Below are positions 40,965 through 51,800 of a DNA stretch of 64,000 bases, in pieces. A program made the translations under genes and the position numbers. Within the stretch, counting starts at the first letter, position 1. Each line of letters starts with the position of its first letter. The notes beneath the pieces are model-generated. The model saw nothing but the letters and a program-made list of their open reading frames with translations. It did no database searches and was not told the DNA's origin. Location: the NCBI RefSeq assembly GCF_009800965.1, contig NZ_WUAF01000009.1:124001-188000 (forward strand), given 5' to 3'. Source of the stretch: Cognatazoarcus halotolerans. GTDB taxonomy: Bacteria > Pseudomonadota > Gammaproteobacteria > Burkholderiales > Rhodocyclaceae.

Positions 40965-41863
40965 TGGAACCGACACTGCTTTACTTCGACGACGAGGCCG
41001 GACCCGCAGCACGGCTGGCGGACGCCGCGGGGTTCTCTGCCGCGGCTGTCGCGCGTCACCGCTTCCCGGACGGCGAGCTGCGCCTGCGCCTGCCGGAACG
41101 GCTCCCGCCCAACGTCGTTATATTCCGCAGCCTGTACCGGCCCAACGAAAAGCTGATCGAACTGCTGCTGACCGCCCGTACCGCCCACCAGCTCGGTGCG
41201 CGACGCCTGTCGCTGGTGAGTCCCTATCTCGCCTACATGCGTCAGGACATCGCCTTCAACCCCGGCGAGGCGATCAGCCAGCGTGTCGTGGGAGCGTTCC
41301 TGGCCGATCTATTTGACGACCTCGTCACCATTGACCCGCATCTGCACCGCATCCACTCGCTCGATGAAGCGATACCGCTTCGCAATGCCGTGGCGCTGTC
41401 CGGTGCGCCGATGCTTGCCACCCTGATCGCTCAACACCGCACGAACCCCCTGCTGGTCGGGCCCGATGCCGAATCGGCGCAGTGGGTGGCGCAGGCCGCG
41501 GCGTCACACGGCTGGGACAGCGCCGTGTGCAGCAAGCAGCGTCACGGTGATCGCGACGTGGACGTCGCCCTGCCGACCGGCCTCGCTGCGCGGAATCGAG
41601 AAGTGGTTCTGATCGACGACGTGGCGAGTTCGGGCCACACCCTCGCGCGGGCCGCCGAAGCGCTGCTTGCGGCGGGCGCGGCATCGGTGGACGTTGCCGT
41701 CACCCATGCGCTCTTCGCCGACGACGCACTGTTACTGGTGCATCGCGCCGGCGTCAGCGAAGTATGGAGCACCGATTGCATCCCCCATCCCTCCAACGCC
41801 CTCGCCGTGGCCCCGATGCTGGCCGAAGCGCTTCGCGCCATTGGAGTGGGACAGGCGACCTGA
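40964..41863 (+). CDS. Ribose-phosphate pyrophosphokinase paralogue
   Basis: 299 residues. It retains the PRPP synthetase motifs: FPDGELRLRLPE near residue 35, YLAYMRQDIAF, the metal/ATP loop TIDPHLHRIHSL and the PRPP loop VVLIDDVASSGHTLA. It is somewhat shorter and more divergent than the housekeeping Prs (~315). Coupled by a one-base stop/start overlap to the AMP-phosphorylase-like gene, it may use ribose 5-phosphate or a derivative from that reaction. It ends 30 bases from the convergent hlyD-type gene. Confidence 0.85.
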   Translation: MEPTLLYFDDEAGPAARLADAAGFSAAAVARHRFPDGELRLRLPERLPPNVVIFRSLYRPNEKLIELLLTARTAHQLGARRLSLVSPYLAYMRQDIAFNPGEAISQRVVGAFLADLFDDLVTIDPHLHRIHSLDEAIPLRNAVALSGAPMLATLIAQHRTNPLLVGPDAESAQWVAQAAASHGWDSAVCSKQRHGDRDVDVALPTGLAARNREVVLIDDVASSGHTLARAAEALLAAGAASVDVAVTHALFADDALLLVHRAGVSEVWSTDCIPHPSNALAVAPMLAEALRAIGVGQAT

Positions 41864-41893
41864 TGAGCAGCGCATCTGGCCAACGGATCGCGC

Positions 41894-43237
41894 TCAGCGC
41901 TCCCGCCAGGCCTTGTCGAAACTCGCCGTGATCGGGTGCAGCAGATACTCGAAGAAAGTGCGTTCGCCGGTGCGCACAAAAACATCCGCAATCATCCCCG
42001 GCAGGACTTGCAGACCATCCAGTCGCTCGAGTTGTGACTCAGGCACCTCCACGCGGGTCAGGTAGTAGACCTGTCCCGAACGCTGATCCTCGACCACATC
42101 GGCCGATAGATAGGTCACCGCACCGTCCAGCTCAGGCAGCGTCCGCTGGTCAAAGGCCGAAAGCTTGATGCCAGCCGGTAAGCCGACGTGGATACGATCC
42201 ACATCCTGCGGTCGCACACGTGCCTCGACGACGAGACGATCGTCGGCCGGGACGACCTCCAGCAGCAGCTCACCGGGGCTGATGACACCGCCCTCGGTAT
42301 GCACCTTGAGATCGGTCACCGTTCCCTCTACGGGTGAGCGGATCTCGGTTTGAGCGAGAACGAAGTTGGCTGCCGAAATGCGTTCGTCCACATCGAAGAT
42401 GTCGGTCTGCACCTTGCGCAAGTCCTCGGTTACATCCTGGTGGAAGTTCTTGCGTAGCTGGAATTTTTCCAGTTGTTTCTCGGCCATCATGGTACGGGCG
42501 GCGGCAATGTCCGACTCGTGTTCGGCGCGCTCTCCATCCAGCCGGGCAATCTCGCGCTCGAGATTGCGATACTTGGTCTTCTCCACCATGCCCTTGCTGA
42601 GCAGGTCGGTGAGCCCGGCCAACTCGGAGCGAAGGCTTGCCAACTGCGCCTGCTTGGCGCGCATCTGCCCGCCCAGTCCACCGATCTCGCTGGACTTGGA
42701 CGCGATCTGCTTATCCAGGATGCTCAATTGGCCTACCAGGCTCGCGCGTCGTGCACGGAACTGGACTTCCTGCGCCTGGATCAGGTCGGCCACCTTGGGA
42801 TCGTTTCGCCGGTCCAGCAACTCTTCGGGCCACACAATCTCCGCGGCACGGTCGCGCTCGGCCTCGAGCCGCGCCTGCAAGGCAAGAGCGGCGTCGCGCT
42901 GCGTCCGCAGCACGCCCTGCGATGCCCCGGCACGGGTTTCATCCAGCCGGATAAGGACATCGCCCGCCTTCACATGCGCGCCATCGCGAACGAGGATCTC
43001 CTTGACCACGCCACCTTCCTGATGCTGGATGCGCTTGCGGTTGCTGTCGACTTTCACGAGGCCCTGCGCGACGACCGCGCTCGACAACGGCGCCAGGAAA
43101 GACCACACGACGGCGAGCCCGAATGTCATTGCGATGATCACCAGGCCAATACGCCGCCAGCGGCGAATGCCCGCCAGCGCCTCGGCCTCGCCAATGACCA
43201 TTGGAGGCGTACCCTCCAGGACATTTCCATCAGCCAT
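41894..43237 (-). CDS. Type I secretion membrane-fusion protein (HlyD/PrtE family)
   Basis: 447 residues. A single membrane helix (IGLVIIAMTFGLAVVWSFLAPL) is followed by a lipoyl-type half motif (KRIQHQEGGVVKEILVRDGAHVKAGDVLIRL), a long coiled-coil hairpin (about residues 110-280) and the C-terminal beta-barrel (EIRSPVEGTVTDLKVHTEGGV). It joins the ABC exporter to an outer-membrane TolC, which is not encoded in the window. It overlaps the ABC gene by eight bases. The nearest obvious substrate is the giant protein just upstream. Confidence 0.93.
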   Translation of the reverse strand: MADGNVLEGTPPMVIGEAEALAGIRRWRRIGLVIIAMTFGLAVVWSFLAPLSSAVVAQGLVKVDSNRKRIQHQEGGVVKEILVRDGAHVKAGDVLIRLDETRAGASQGVLRTQRDAALALQARLEAERDRAAEIVWPEELLDRRNDPKVADLIQAQEVQFRARRASLVGQLSILDKQIASKSSEIGGLGGQMRAKQAQLASLRSELAGLTDLLSKGMVEKTKYRNLEREIARLDGERAEHESDIAAARTMMAEKQLEKFQLRKNFHQDVTEDLRKVQTDIFDVDERISAANFVLAQTEIRSPVEGTVTDLKVHTEGGVISPGELLLEVVPADDRLVVEARVRPQDVDRIHVGLPAGIKLSAFDQRTLPELDGAVTYLSADVVEDQRSGQVYYLTRVEVPESQLERLDGLQVLPGMIADVFVRTGERTFFEYLLHPITASFDKAWRER

Positions 43238-44939
43238 GCGCTTCTCCGCTCTGCACCGAAGGCATCACCACCCGGCGGGTAATCTGCGGCATGAGCTCAG
43301 CGGTGTCGCCCATTCCGGCCACCTGGCCGTCCTGGACGACCATGAGCTTGTCCGTTCCGCCCAACACGGCAGGACGATGTGCGATCACCATCAATGTCCG
43401 CCCCTCTGCTCGCAGGGCATCGATGGCCTGGCGCACTGCGGTCTCGCCCATGGCATCGAGATTCGACGTCGGCTCGTCCAGCACGATGAGTGGCGGCCTC
43501 CCATAGAACGCCCGGGCAAGGCCTATGCGTTGGCGCTGGCCGCCGGACAGGTTGACGCCTCCGGGACCGATCTGCGCATCGTAACCGCCCGGCATCGCGA
43601 GAATGATCTGGTGAGCACCGGCCAGTTGCGCGGCGTCCACCACCTTATCCGGGTCGATCTCTCCGAACCGGGCAATGTTCTCTGCAATCGACCCCGGAAA
43701 AAGCTCTATGTCCTGCGGTAGATAACCGACGTGCGGCCCGACGTCTTCGCGTCGCCACTCGGCAATATTCACGCCGTCAAGGCGGACGACACCGGAAATC
43801 GGCCGCCAGACACCAATCGCCAGTCGCATGAGCGTCGACTTGCCCGCACCACTGGGCCCGGTGATACCCAGGCAGGTGCCGGGCTCGAGGCGAAAGTTCA
43901 AGTCGCGCACGGTGGCCTTACGTGCGTCAGGAGGGCCTCCGATGACGGATTCGAAGACCACTTCGCCGGTAGGTCTGGGGAGCGGCATCGCTTCCTTGTC
44001 AGCTTCCTCGGTACCGAACTCCTTGAACAGGCGTGCATGTGACTGCCGTGCAGAAAGAAAAGCGCGCCAACCCCCGATGGCCGCCTCCACCGGTGCGAGA
44101 CCGCGCCCCATGATGATCGACGCAGCGATCATCACACCCGCGGTGGTCTGCTCCTGGATCACCAGCCAGGCACCGACGCCGAGGATCGCGATCTGCAGGA
44201 GAAAGCGTACCGATTTGGCGATCGCAGCCACATTTGCCGCACGGTCGCTGGCAACCCCCTGGAGGCCGAGCCCGCGATCGTGCTGCTTGCGCCAGATGGC
44301 GGAGAGCCCCGGCACCATGCCCATGGCACGGACCGCCTCGCTGTTACGCGCACTCAGCTCCGCAAAACGCGTGCTGGCAGCCAGATCCCCCCCTGCTTCG
44401 GCAAGCACATCACGCGTGCTACGTTCGTTCCACAGACCGAGCAGGAAGAGAAAGACCGCCCCGGCAGCAGCAACATGCCCCAGCATGGGGTGCAATACAT
44501 AAACCAGCCCAAGGTAGATCGGCATCCAGGGCGCGTCGAGCAGGCTCAGAATCTGCGCGCTGGTGAGGAAGGTTCGCAAGGTGTCGAGATCGCGCAGCGC
44601 CTCACCATTGCGCCCCTTCGACAGCGTACGCGTGAAGACCAGACCACTAAGCTGGGCATCGAACCTCACACCCATGCGCACCAGCATGCGCGAACGCACC
44701 ACCTCGAGCGCGGCGAGCGTGGCCAGACAGGCCGCCGCAAACAAGGTCAGGTACAACAAGGTGTACTCACTGCGCGACGCCAGCACCCGGTCGTATACCT
44801 GGAGCATGTAGATCGACGAGGTCAGCATCAACAGATTGATGAAGAAACTGAAGAAGCAAATCTGGCGCAACGCGGAGCGGGCGCCATCCATGGCGCGGCG
44901 GAACGGCGTGTCGCCCTTGCCGGAAGGGCCCAGCGGCAT
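43230..44939 (-). CDS. Type I secretion ABC permease/ATPase (PrtD/RtxB type)
   Basis: 569 residues with no N-terminal C39 peptidase-like domain, so PrtD-like rather than HlyB-like. The membrane domain includes SSIYMLQVYDRVLASRSEYTL and LLDAPWMPIYLGLVYVLHP, typical of the family. The ATPase has Walker A GPSGAGKST, signature LSGGQRQR, Walker B LIVLDEPTSNLD and H-loop VIAHRP. It recognises a C-terminal uncleaved signal on the substrate. It lies 58 bases after the PEP-CTERM gene, within which only a weak seven-base stem is seen. Confidence 0.93.
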   Translation of the reverse strand: MPLGPSGKGDTPFRRAMDGARSALRQICFFSFFINLLMLTSSIYMLQVYDRVLASRSEYTLLYLTLFAAACLATLAALEVVRSRMLVRMGVRFDAQLSGLVFTRTLSKGRNGEALRDLDTLRTFLTSAQILSLLDAPWMPIYLGLVYVLHPMLGHVAAAGAVFLFLLGLWNERSTRDVLAEAGGDLAASTRFAELSARNSEAVRAMGMVPGLSAIWRKQHDRGLGLQGVASDRAANVAAIAKSVRFLLQIAILGVGAWLVIQEQTTAGVMIAASIIMGRGLAPVEAAIGGWRAFLSARQSHARLFKEFGTEEADKEAMPLPRPTGEVVFESVIGGPPDARKATVRDLNFRLEPGTCLGITGPSGAGKSTLMRLAIGVWRPISGVVRLDGVNIAEWRREDVGPHVGYLPQDIELFPGSIAENIARFGEIDPDKVVDAAQLAGAHQIILAMPGGYDAQIGPGGVNLSGGQRQRIGLARAFYGRPPLIVLDEPTSNLDAMGETAVRQAIDALRAEGRTLMVIAHRPAVLGGTDKLMVVQDGQVAGMGDTAELMPQITRRVVMPSVQSGEAHG

Positions 44940-44997
44940 GAGTTAATCGCTCAATTCGGTAAACGCAAGTCGGCGACCAAAGGCCGCCGACACGGGA

Positions 44998-45687
44998 TCA
45001 TTTGCGAGCGCGACGCGCTGTCAGGGCACCAACTGCCAGCCCGAGAAGCGCGAGCGTCGAGGGCTCCGGTACACCATTCGGCGGCGTTACGGCCGTACCG
45101 ACGACCGAAAAGGCCATGTCCAGGGAACCGTCGATCCATGGATCGGCGTCATCACCACGGAAATAGCTTATGCCGTCACCGTCATCACTCGTCAGCCAGA
45201 ACCACTGCTCCGGTTCATAAGCGACCGAGAAAACGTAGTTGGTACCCGCGGCCAGAGAGATATTCAGACCGGTGAGCGAGAACTTGAAAGTCGTTCGGTC
45301 ATCGAGGTCGAGCAGGGCGGCCCCACCCGCGGTCTCGGCAGCAATTGAAGTCACTGCAGCAGGACAAGGCGAGGACGAGAACGAATAACCGCACTCGAAA
45401 ACCGCGGCAGCACTCCCGCCGAGGCTGTCGAACAGGCGAACATTGAACCCATCCGCATCATCCGCCTGCGTTCCCCACCACTCGAGCGTATCCACCGTAG
45501 CACCGGTCGTGAGATGGAAGGTATCAGCGTTATGGAGCCCAAAATCGATACTCGACTCATAGCTTGCCCCACCAGCTGCCGGGGCCTGGCCGTATATCAC
45601 GGCAGCAGAGGCTGGCACGGCCGAGCACAAGCTGAAAAACGTAACCAAGCCGCACTGGCGCGCAATGTGAAGTAGATCCGATCTCAT
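44998..45687 (-). CDS. PEP-CTERM protein between type I substrate and transporter
   Basis: 229 residues from ATG 45687, preceded by GGAGG. A signal peptide ends at CSAVPASA. The C-terminal sorting signal is NGVPEPSTLALLGLAVGALTARRARK, the classical form. The mature part reads as a beta-sandwich with many D, W and F residues (LEWWGTQADDADGFNVRLFDSLGG; WFWLTSDDGDGISYFRGDD) and one likely disulfide (ECGYSFSSSPC). It has its own sigma-54 promoter and may be co-transcribed with the secretion genes downstream. Confidence 0.88.
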   Translation of the reverse strand: MRSDLLHIARQCGLVTFFSLCSAVPASAAVIYGQAPAAGGASYESSIDFGLHNADTFHLTTGATVDTLEWWGTQADDADGFNVRLFDSLGGSAAAVFECGYSFSSSPCPAAVTSIAAETAGGAALLDLDDRTTFKFSLTGLNISLAAGTNYVFSVAYEPEQWFWLTSDDGDGISYFRGDDADPWIDGSLDMAFSVVGTAVTPPNGVPEPSTLALLGLAVGALTARRARK

Positions 45688-45718
45688 GATGCCTCCAGAA
45701 TATTGCTCGCAATGCAAC

Positions 45719-45735
45719 AGCAAATATTGCGCCAT
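45719..45735 (-). promoter_or_regulatory. Sigma-54 promoter for the PEP-CTERM/type I secretion genes
   Basis: Minus strand ATGGCGCAATATTTGCT: TGGCGC and TTGCT with exact GG-N10-GC spacing. It predicts a start near 45708 and a ~21-base leader that contains the GGAGG ribosome site. Confidence 0.65.
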
Positions 45736-45776
45736 AATTTTTCTTTCATAAAAACATGCATTTAGCAATGAACGCG

Positions 45777-45808
45777 GGGGCCAGTGTCAAATTCACCGAC
45801 ACGGCCCC
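45777..45808 (-). terminator. Hairpin after the giant gene
   Basis: GGGGCC-A-GTGTC pairs with GACAC-GGCCCC across a nine-base loop, with one bulged base, ten bases past the stop. T-rich sequence follows only after about 20 bases. Confidence 0.55.
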
Positions 45809-45817
45809 GTGAATACT

Positions 45818-48800
45818 TCACACGCCACCATGGTCGTTGGCACCGGCCGGGATGCCCGTCGCCGCAAACTCGAACTCAACCCAGTCAATCAGAAAATCAC
45901 TGCCGTGCATGACGCCCGAGCCATCGGTGTAGGCAGGGGCCGCGCCCGAGGTAGTGCCCGCATAGGCACCAAACACGAAGTCGCTACCGTCATATGCGCC
46001 AGCGCTGAGCTCCACCGCCACGAACTCGGCATTGGTCAGCAGGCTTATCTCCTTGGCACCGCTGGACGAATCTGCGACGAAAGTCGCCTCGCCGACAAGG
46101 TTCCCGTTCGCGTCGAAGGCCTGCAGGCGCCCCGCTTCAGCATGTACCGTGGCGTCATCACTCACATAGAAGCGGGCCAGATCGACAGTCACCTTGTTCG
46201 CACCCTGGTCGAGTTCGAAGCGCAGCGCTTCGGTACCATCGATCTCCTGCACGGTACGACTCGTCTCCATGGTCCGACCACTCACCCCGAGGTCACCGCT
46301 GTAGTGATCGGAACCCGCCAGGGTCGCCGGGCTCGTGCGCCCGAAATCCACATTGCTCCAAGCCTCTCCCGTGTCGGTCACATCGGCCTTGTGGAGAATT
46401 CCAGTGACATGCGCCCCGTCCAGCCACGCATCGGCAATTGCCGTCGGGTTGCTCGACGAGACGCGTGTCGGGGCGTCGCCGATGCGCACGACCTCTGGCG
46501 GCATATCGGCCGCCACTGAGACAGACTGGGTAGCCGCGCTGCTGTGCGTGCCGTCCTCGTCGATCAGGCTGACACTGACCGTGTAGTCACCGGCTGCGGC
46601 GTAGTCGTGGCTCACGTCACCGGCACTCGCCACGGTGTCCGTGCTGCCGTCGCCCCAGTCGATGACGTAGCTCGTGACCGTATCGGTGCCCGGGTCGGTA
46701 ATGCTGCCGAGGTTCAGGATGTAGCTCGCCCCCAGCGTCACCGAGCCACTGCCCGTGAGCGCAATGCTCGGCGCGACGTTATTCACCGTCACCGCATGGG
46801 TCTGCGTGGTCACGCCGCCGTCGCCATCGTTCGCCGTAACCGTGATGGTGCGCGCGGTGGCGTTCACCGGGCCGTCCTCGTCGTCGGCAAAGACGTGCTC
46901 GACGCTGCCGCCCAGGGCCGCCAGTTCGGCGGCACTGAGCGTCTGCAGCGCGGAGCCGTCGCCCCAGTCGATGGTGTAGCCGAGTGGATCGGCCGTCCCG
47001 GCCACGTCGCTGCCGGCGATGGCCAGCGCGAAGGTGTCGCCTTCGTCGATGCTGCCCGCTCCACCGATGTTCAGGCTCGGCGCGACGTTGTTCACCGCGA
47101 TGGTCTTGGTGCCGGCGACAAAGCTGCCGTCCTCGTCGGTGACCGTCAGCGTAATCGTGGCGCTGGCGTCACCGTCGGCATAGACGTGCTCGATGCTGCC
47201 TCCAAGCGCGGCGAATTCGGCTGCACTGAAGCTCTGCACGTTGCCATCACCCCAATCGAGGCTGTAGCCGGTGGCGGTGTCGGCACCCGGATCGATCAGA
47301 CTGCCCAGGCTCAGGGTATAGCTGCTGGCTTCATCGACGCTGTCGGCTCCGCTGAGCTCGATGGAGGGGGCGACGTTAGCAACCGTCACCGCATGGGTCT
47401 GTGTGGTCACACCGCCGTCGCCATCGTTCGCCGTAACCGTGATGGTGCGCGCGGTGGCGTTCACCAGGCCGTCCTCGTCGTCGGCAAAGACGTGCTCGAC
47501 ACTGCCGCCCAGGGCCGCCAGTTCGGCGGCGCTGAGCGTCTGCAGCGCGGAGCCGTCGCCCCAGTCGATGGTGTAGCTGAGTGGATCGGCCGCCCCGGCC
47601 ACGTCGCTGCCGGCGATGGCCAGCGCGAAGGTGTCGCCTTCGTCGATGCTGCCCGCTCCACCGATGTTCAGGCTCGGCGCGACATTGTTCACCGTGATGG
47701 TCTTGGTGCCGGCATTGGAATGGGTGCCGTCTTCATCCACCAGGGTGACCGAGATAGTGCGCTGAGTGCCGCCGCTGCCACCATCGGCATACACATGTTC
47801 AAGGCTGGCATCGGCGAGGATATCTGCAGCCGTGAAGGTTTCAACGGCTCCGTCCCCCCAGCTCACCTGGTAAGCACTGACTTGATCGACACCGGGATCG
47901 GTGATTGCGCCGATATTCAAGGTATAGACACTGGCCTCGCTTACTTCGTCGGCGCCGCTCAGCGCCACCGTCGGCGCTACGTTGGTCACGGTGATACTGC
48001 GGCTACCGGCACTCAGCCACGTGCCATCTTCGTCGATCAGATCGACCGTGATCGTCGGTGTCGTCAGGCCGTCGGCATAGGTGTGGGCAAGTTGACGGGA
48101 GGCCGGCAGATCGACGGCGGCGACCGTCTCATCAGTGCCATCGCCCCAATGGATCACGTAACTCTGAACCGTATCGTTGCCCGGATCGTTGATTGCACCG
48201 AGCGTCAGTACATAGGCGGAACCTTCCGGCACGCTGCCACTGCCGATGAGCGATACGGTCGGCACCACATTGCCGACCACGACATCAAAACTGTCACTGC
48301 CCTGCTGAGCTTCATCATCGACGACGACCGTGACCGTGTAGTTGGCGGCGTCGTCCGCATAAGTGTGGCCGATGACGAAGCTGTTCTGAGCACTCGACAG
48401 ATTGCCAGAAGACGTCTGCCCATCGCCCCAGTCCACCGAATAAGTGCGGCCCAGTGCGCCCTGGTCCGTCGGATCATCAAAGGTAATGGTTTTCTGGAAA
48501 TAGTTGCCCTCCTGTACGCCAATGTCCGCTCCGGCATTGACCGTGATGATCTCTGCGGGCGCGGCCACCGTCAGCGTCTTGCTCCCCGCCGCAGGCCAGG
48601 TCCCATCCTCGTCGCGCAACGTGACAGAGATGGTCATGCTGCCGGTCGAAGTGTAGGTATGGGTAAGGATGCCGTTGGTCGGCAGGGTCGCGGGCGTATA
48701 GACCTCCTCCACACTGCCGTCACCCCAGTCGATCCGATATTCGTCCACCGTGTCGTTGCCCGGATCGTAAGGGGTCCCGAGATCGATGGTGTAAACCTCT

Positions 48801-51800
48801 CCCTGGGTCGCCCCGTTTGCACCCGATATGCTGATGGTCGGCGCCACATTTGCCACGGAAACCTTGAAGGTATCCGTCTCGATGCTGTTGGCGTTACCGG
48901 TCTGGTCGTTTACGGTCACGGAGACCGTATAGTCGCCATCATCGGCAAAATAGTGCGAGAGGTTCGGATTCGCCGAACTGGTGGAGAAGGAAGTATCAGC
49001 GGAGCCATCACCCCAATTCACCGTCACCAAGTGACCTTCCGGATCCGGGTCGCCAATCGTGATGGCATGGTTGAACCACTGATTCTCGGCACCGGCGTCG
49101 TCGGCACCAGCCTCGAGGCGGGGACCGTCATTGACGTTGTTGAGGGTGATGTTGCCGTAGGCCGGCGTGGAAGTGAATGAGACCCCGTCGGACGCCGTCC
49201 AGCGGAACTGGTCGTCGCCGAAGAAATCGGTATTTCCGGTGTAGGTGAGATTGCCCGCCTGAAGGTCGACGAGACCGATCTCCTGCCCGGCCACGACGGC
49301 CACGCCATTGAGGGCGATGCTGCCGTGGGCGGCCAGCGTGGTGATCCTGATCGCTTGCAGCGTCTGCCCATCAAGATCATTGAAGGCGGCATTGAAGCGG
49401 TCGTAGCCAAGGACCACAGCCTGCTCTTCATTGCCATTGACGCTGATGTCACCGATTTCCGGCACGGTATTGCCGAAGCGTTGCATCAGGATGTCGTAGG
49501 AATCACTTCCGCCATCCGGCACGCCATCGCCGTTCTGGTCGCCGGAATAGGTGTAACCCTGGTAGGCAACAACGAAGCCACCATCCGGCATGGCGGTCAC
49601 GGCGGACCGGTATTGGGTGCTACCCGTACCCGTATTGACCAGGATCTCGCCATCCACCGGCTGGCCGGCGGCGTTGTACTGCTGCATGAAAATGTCGTAG
49701 CCGCTGCTTGCGCCGAAGTAGTCGGTCCAGGTGATCACCCAACCACCATTCTCGAGTCCGGTTATGGCGGCATCGGTCTGGGTGCTGTTCACCGTGGTGT
49801 TGACCCGGAACTCCGCGCCAAGCGCATTGCCTGCGTCATCGAAACGCTGAGCATAGATCCCGGTGGACGAAAGATCCTCTCCCTCGGAATCCCACACCAC
49901 GACGAAGCCGCCGCCCTTCAGCGCCGCAACCTGGGCGTTATCCTGCGCGCCGGTGATGTATGAATTGGCCTGGAAATCCCCCCCCGCGAGTGCGTTTCCG
50001 CTGGCATCGAAGACCTGGCCAAAAACACCGGCCCCATTGCCGTCAGCACCACTCTGGTCGGTCCACACGACCACGAACCCGCCATTGCCCAGGACCGTGA
50101 TATCTGGTTGATACTGGGTTGTCGTGCCCATACCCGTCGGGTTGGCCTGGGTTTCGGCACCAAGAGGCGTTCCACTGGCATCGTAGCGCTGGAAGAAGAC
50201 GTCGCTGTATTCGGAGTTCTCGGAACTGTAGTAAGCGTTGTGCCACGCAACGATGAATCCGCCGTCCGGCGTTGCGGCAATTACCGGCGTCTGCTGTGTA
50301 CTTTGGGCGGTGGTGTTGACGACGAACTCGCTCCCGACAGCGCTGCCATCGGCGGCATACATCTGCGCCATGATGGATTCGCCCGAGCCATCCTGACCTG
50401 CACCGGACGACCAGGCCACCACGAAACCGCCGGTGCTCAAGCCAATGACGTCAGGCTGGTGCTGCTGACTGGTCGTCACAGTATTGACCAGGAATTCGGA
50501 CCCTACCGGATTGTCGTCGGCATCGTAACGCTGACCATAGACACCGTAGCCATTGCCGTCGGCATCGCTCTGGTCGGTCCATACCACCACATAGCCACCA
50601 TCGCTCAGATGTGTGATCGACGGTTCCGCCTGCCCGCCGCTCGTCGTGGTGTTGACGATCCGCTCCAGACCGATTGGCGTGACACCGTCGGTTTCGGGCG
50701 TCACGTTGATCTGCACTGTGCGCGCATCGGATGCACCTCCGTCGCCGTCGGAAACGCGAATGGAGATGGTGCGGCTGGCCGCCGGGTTGGAGACGCTGTT
50801 GGCGTAAGTCAGGTTCTCGATGACCCGCTCGACCGCCTGCACGGTGGCGTCGGCGTTGAATTGCACCGCAAGCTTGGCACCGTTCTGACCGTCGCTGACG
50901 ATGGTGCCGATTACCGTGCCTTCGAAGCTCACGCTGTTGCCGGAAACCCCCACCTGGTTGGTGCCGCTACCCTGGTTGCGCACACCAAGCTGGTCCTGCG
51001 TATCGACGCCCACGCCGCCAAGCTGATCGAGGGAACCGTAGTCGGTGATGTAGTTCACCTCCAGCAGGCCGCCATCAAAGTTTGCCGAATCGCTGTCGAA
51101 CAGGCCGACGCCCGGGTCGATGAGCTGCGGTGTGGCGTTGATGGTGTTCTCGGCAAAGGTGACGCTGCTTGCCACGTCCACAAGTTCGGGGTTGGCACTG
51201 TGGGCGAAATCGCCGGGCTTGCCGAACAACTGCTGATAAACGTTATACGAGTTCGTGTCGTAACTGTAGTCACGCCAGGCTGTCACGAAGCCGCCGTTGG
51301 CGAGCCCGAGCACCACCGGGGTATCCACGTTGGCGTTGGCATCCAACGTGTCGGCGCGCAGCACCTGATCAACCCGTTCACCATTGCTATCGAACTGCTG
51401 CACATAGGCACGATTGCCGTCACTCCAGATAATGGCGAAGCCGCCGTCGGAGAGCGCAGCCGCCGAAGGTTGGTCCTGGGTGCCGGCCGGATCCGTATTC
51501 ACCCGGAACTCGGCGCCGTTCAAGCTGCCGTCCGCGTTGTAACGCTGAGCAAAGACACCGGACGTGCCGGAACCGTCCTGAGTGTAGGACGTCCAGGTAA
51601 CCACGAAACCACCATCTGTCAGCACCGCCACGTCGGGCTGGTACTGGTAGCTGTCGGTATAGGTATTGACCTGGAACTCACTGCCGAGCCTGCTGCCGTC
51701 TGACGCAAATCGCTGGGCGAACACGCCGCTCAAATTACCATCCTGGGCGCCATCGGCGCGCCACGCGATGACGAAGCTGCCGTCAGCAAAGCTGGCGATT

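Larger units (their letters stand above)
46490..49125 (-). repeat. Array of nine PKD-domain repeats inside the giant gene
   Basis: Nine copies of an 85-100 residue unit, each with one WGDG motif, from about 49125 down to 46510. PKD domains are Ig-like spacers, often on bacterial surface proteins. Confidence 0.85.
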
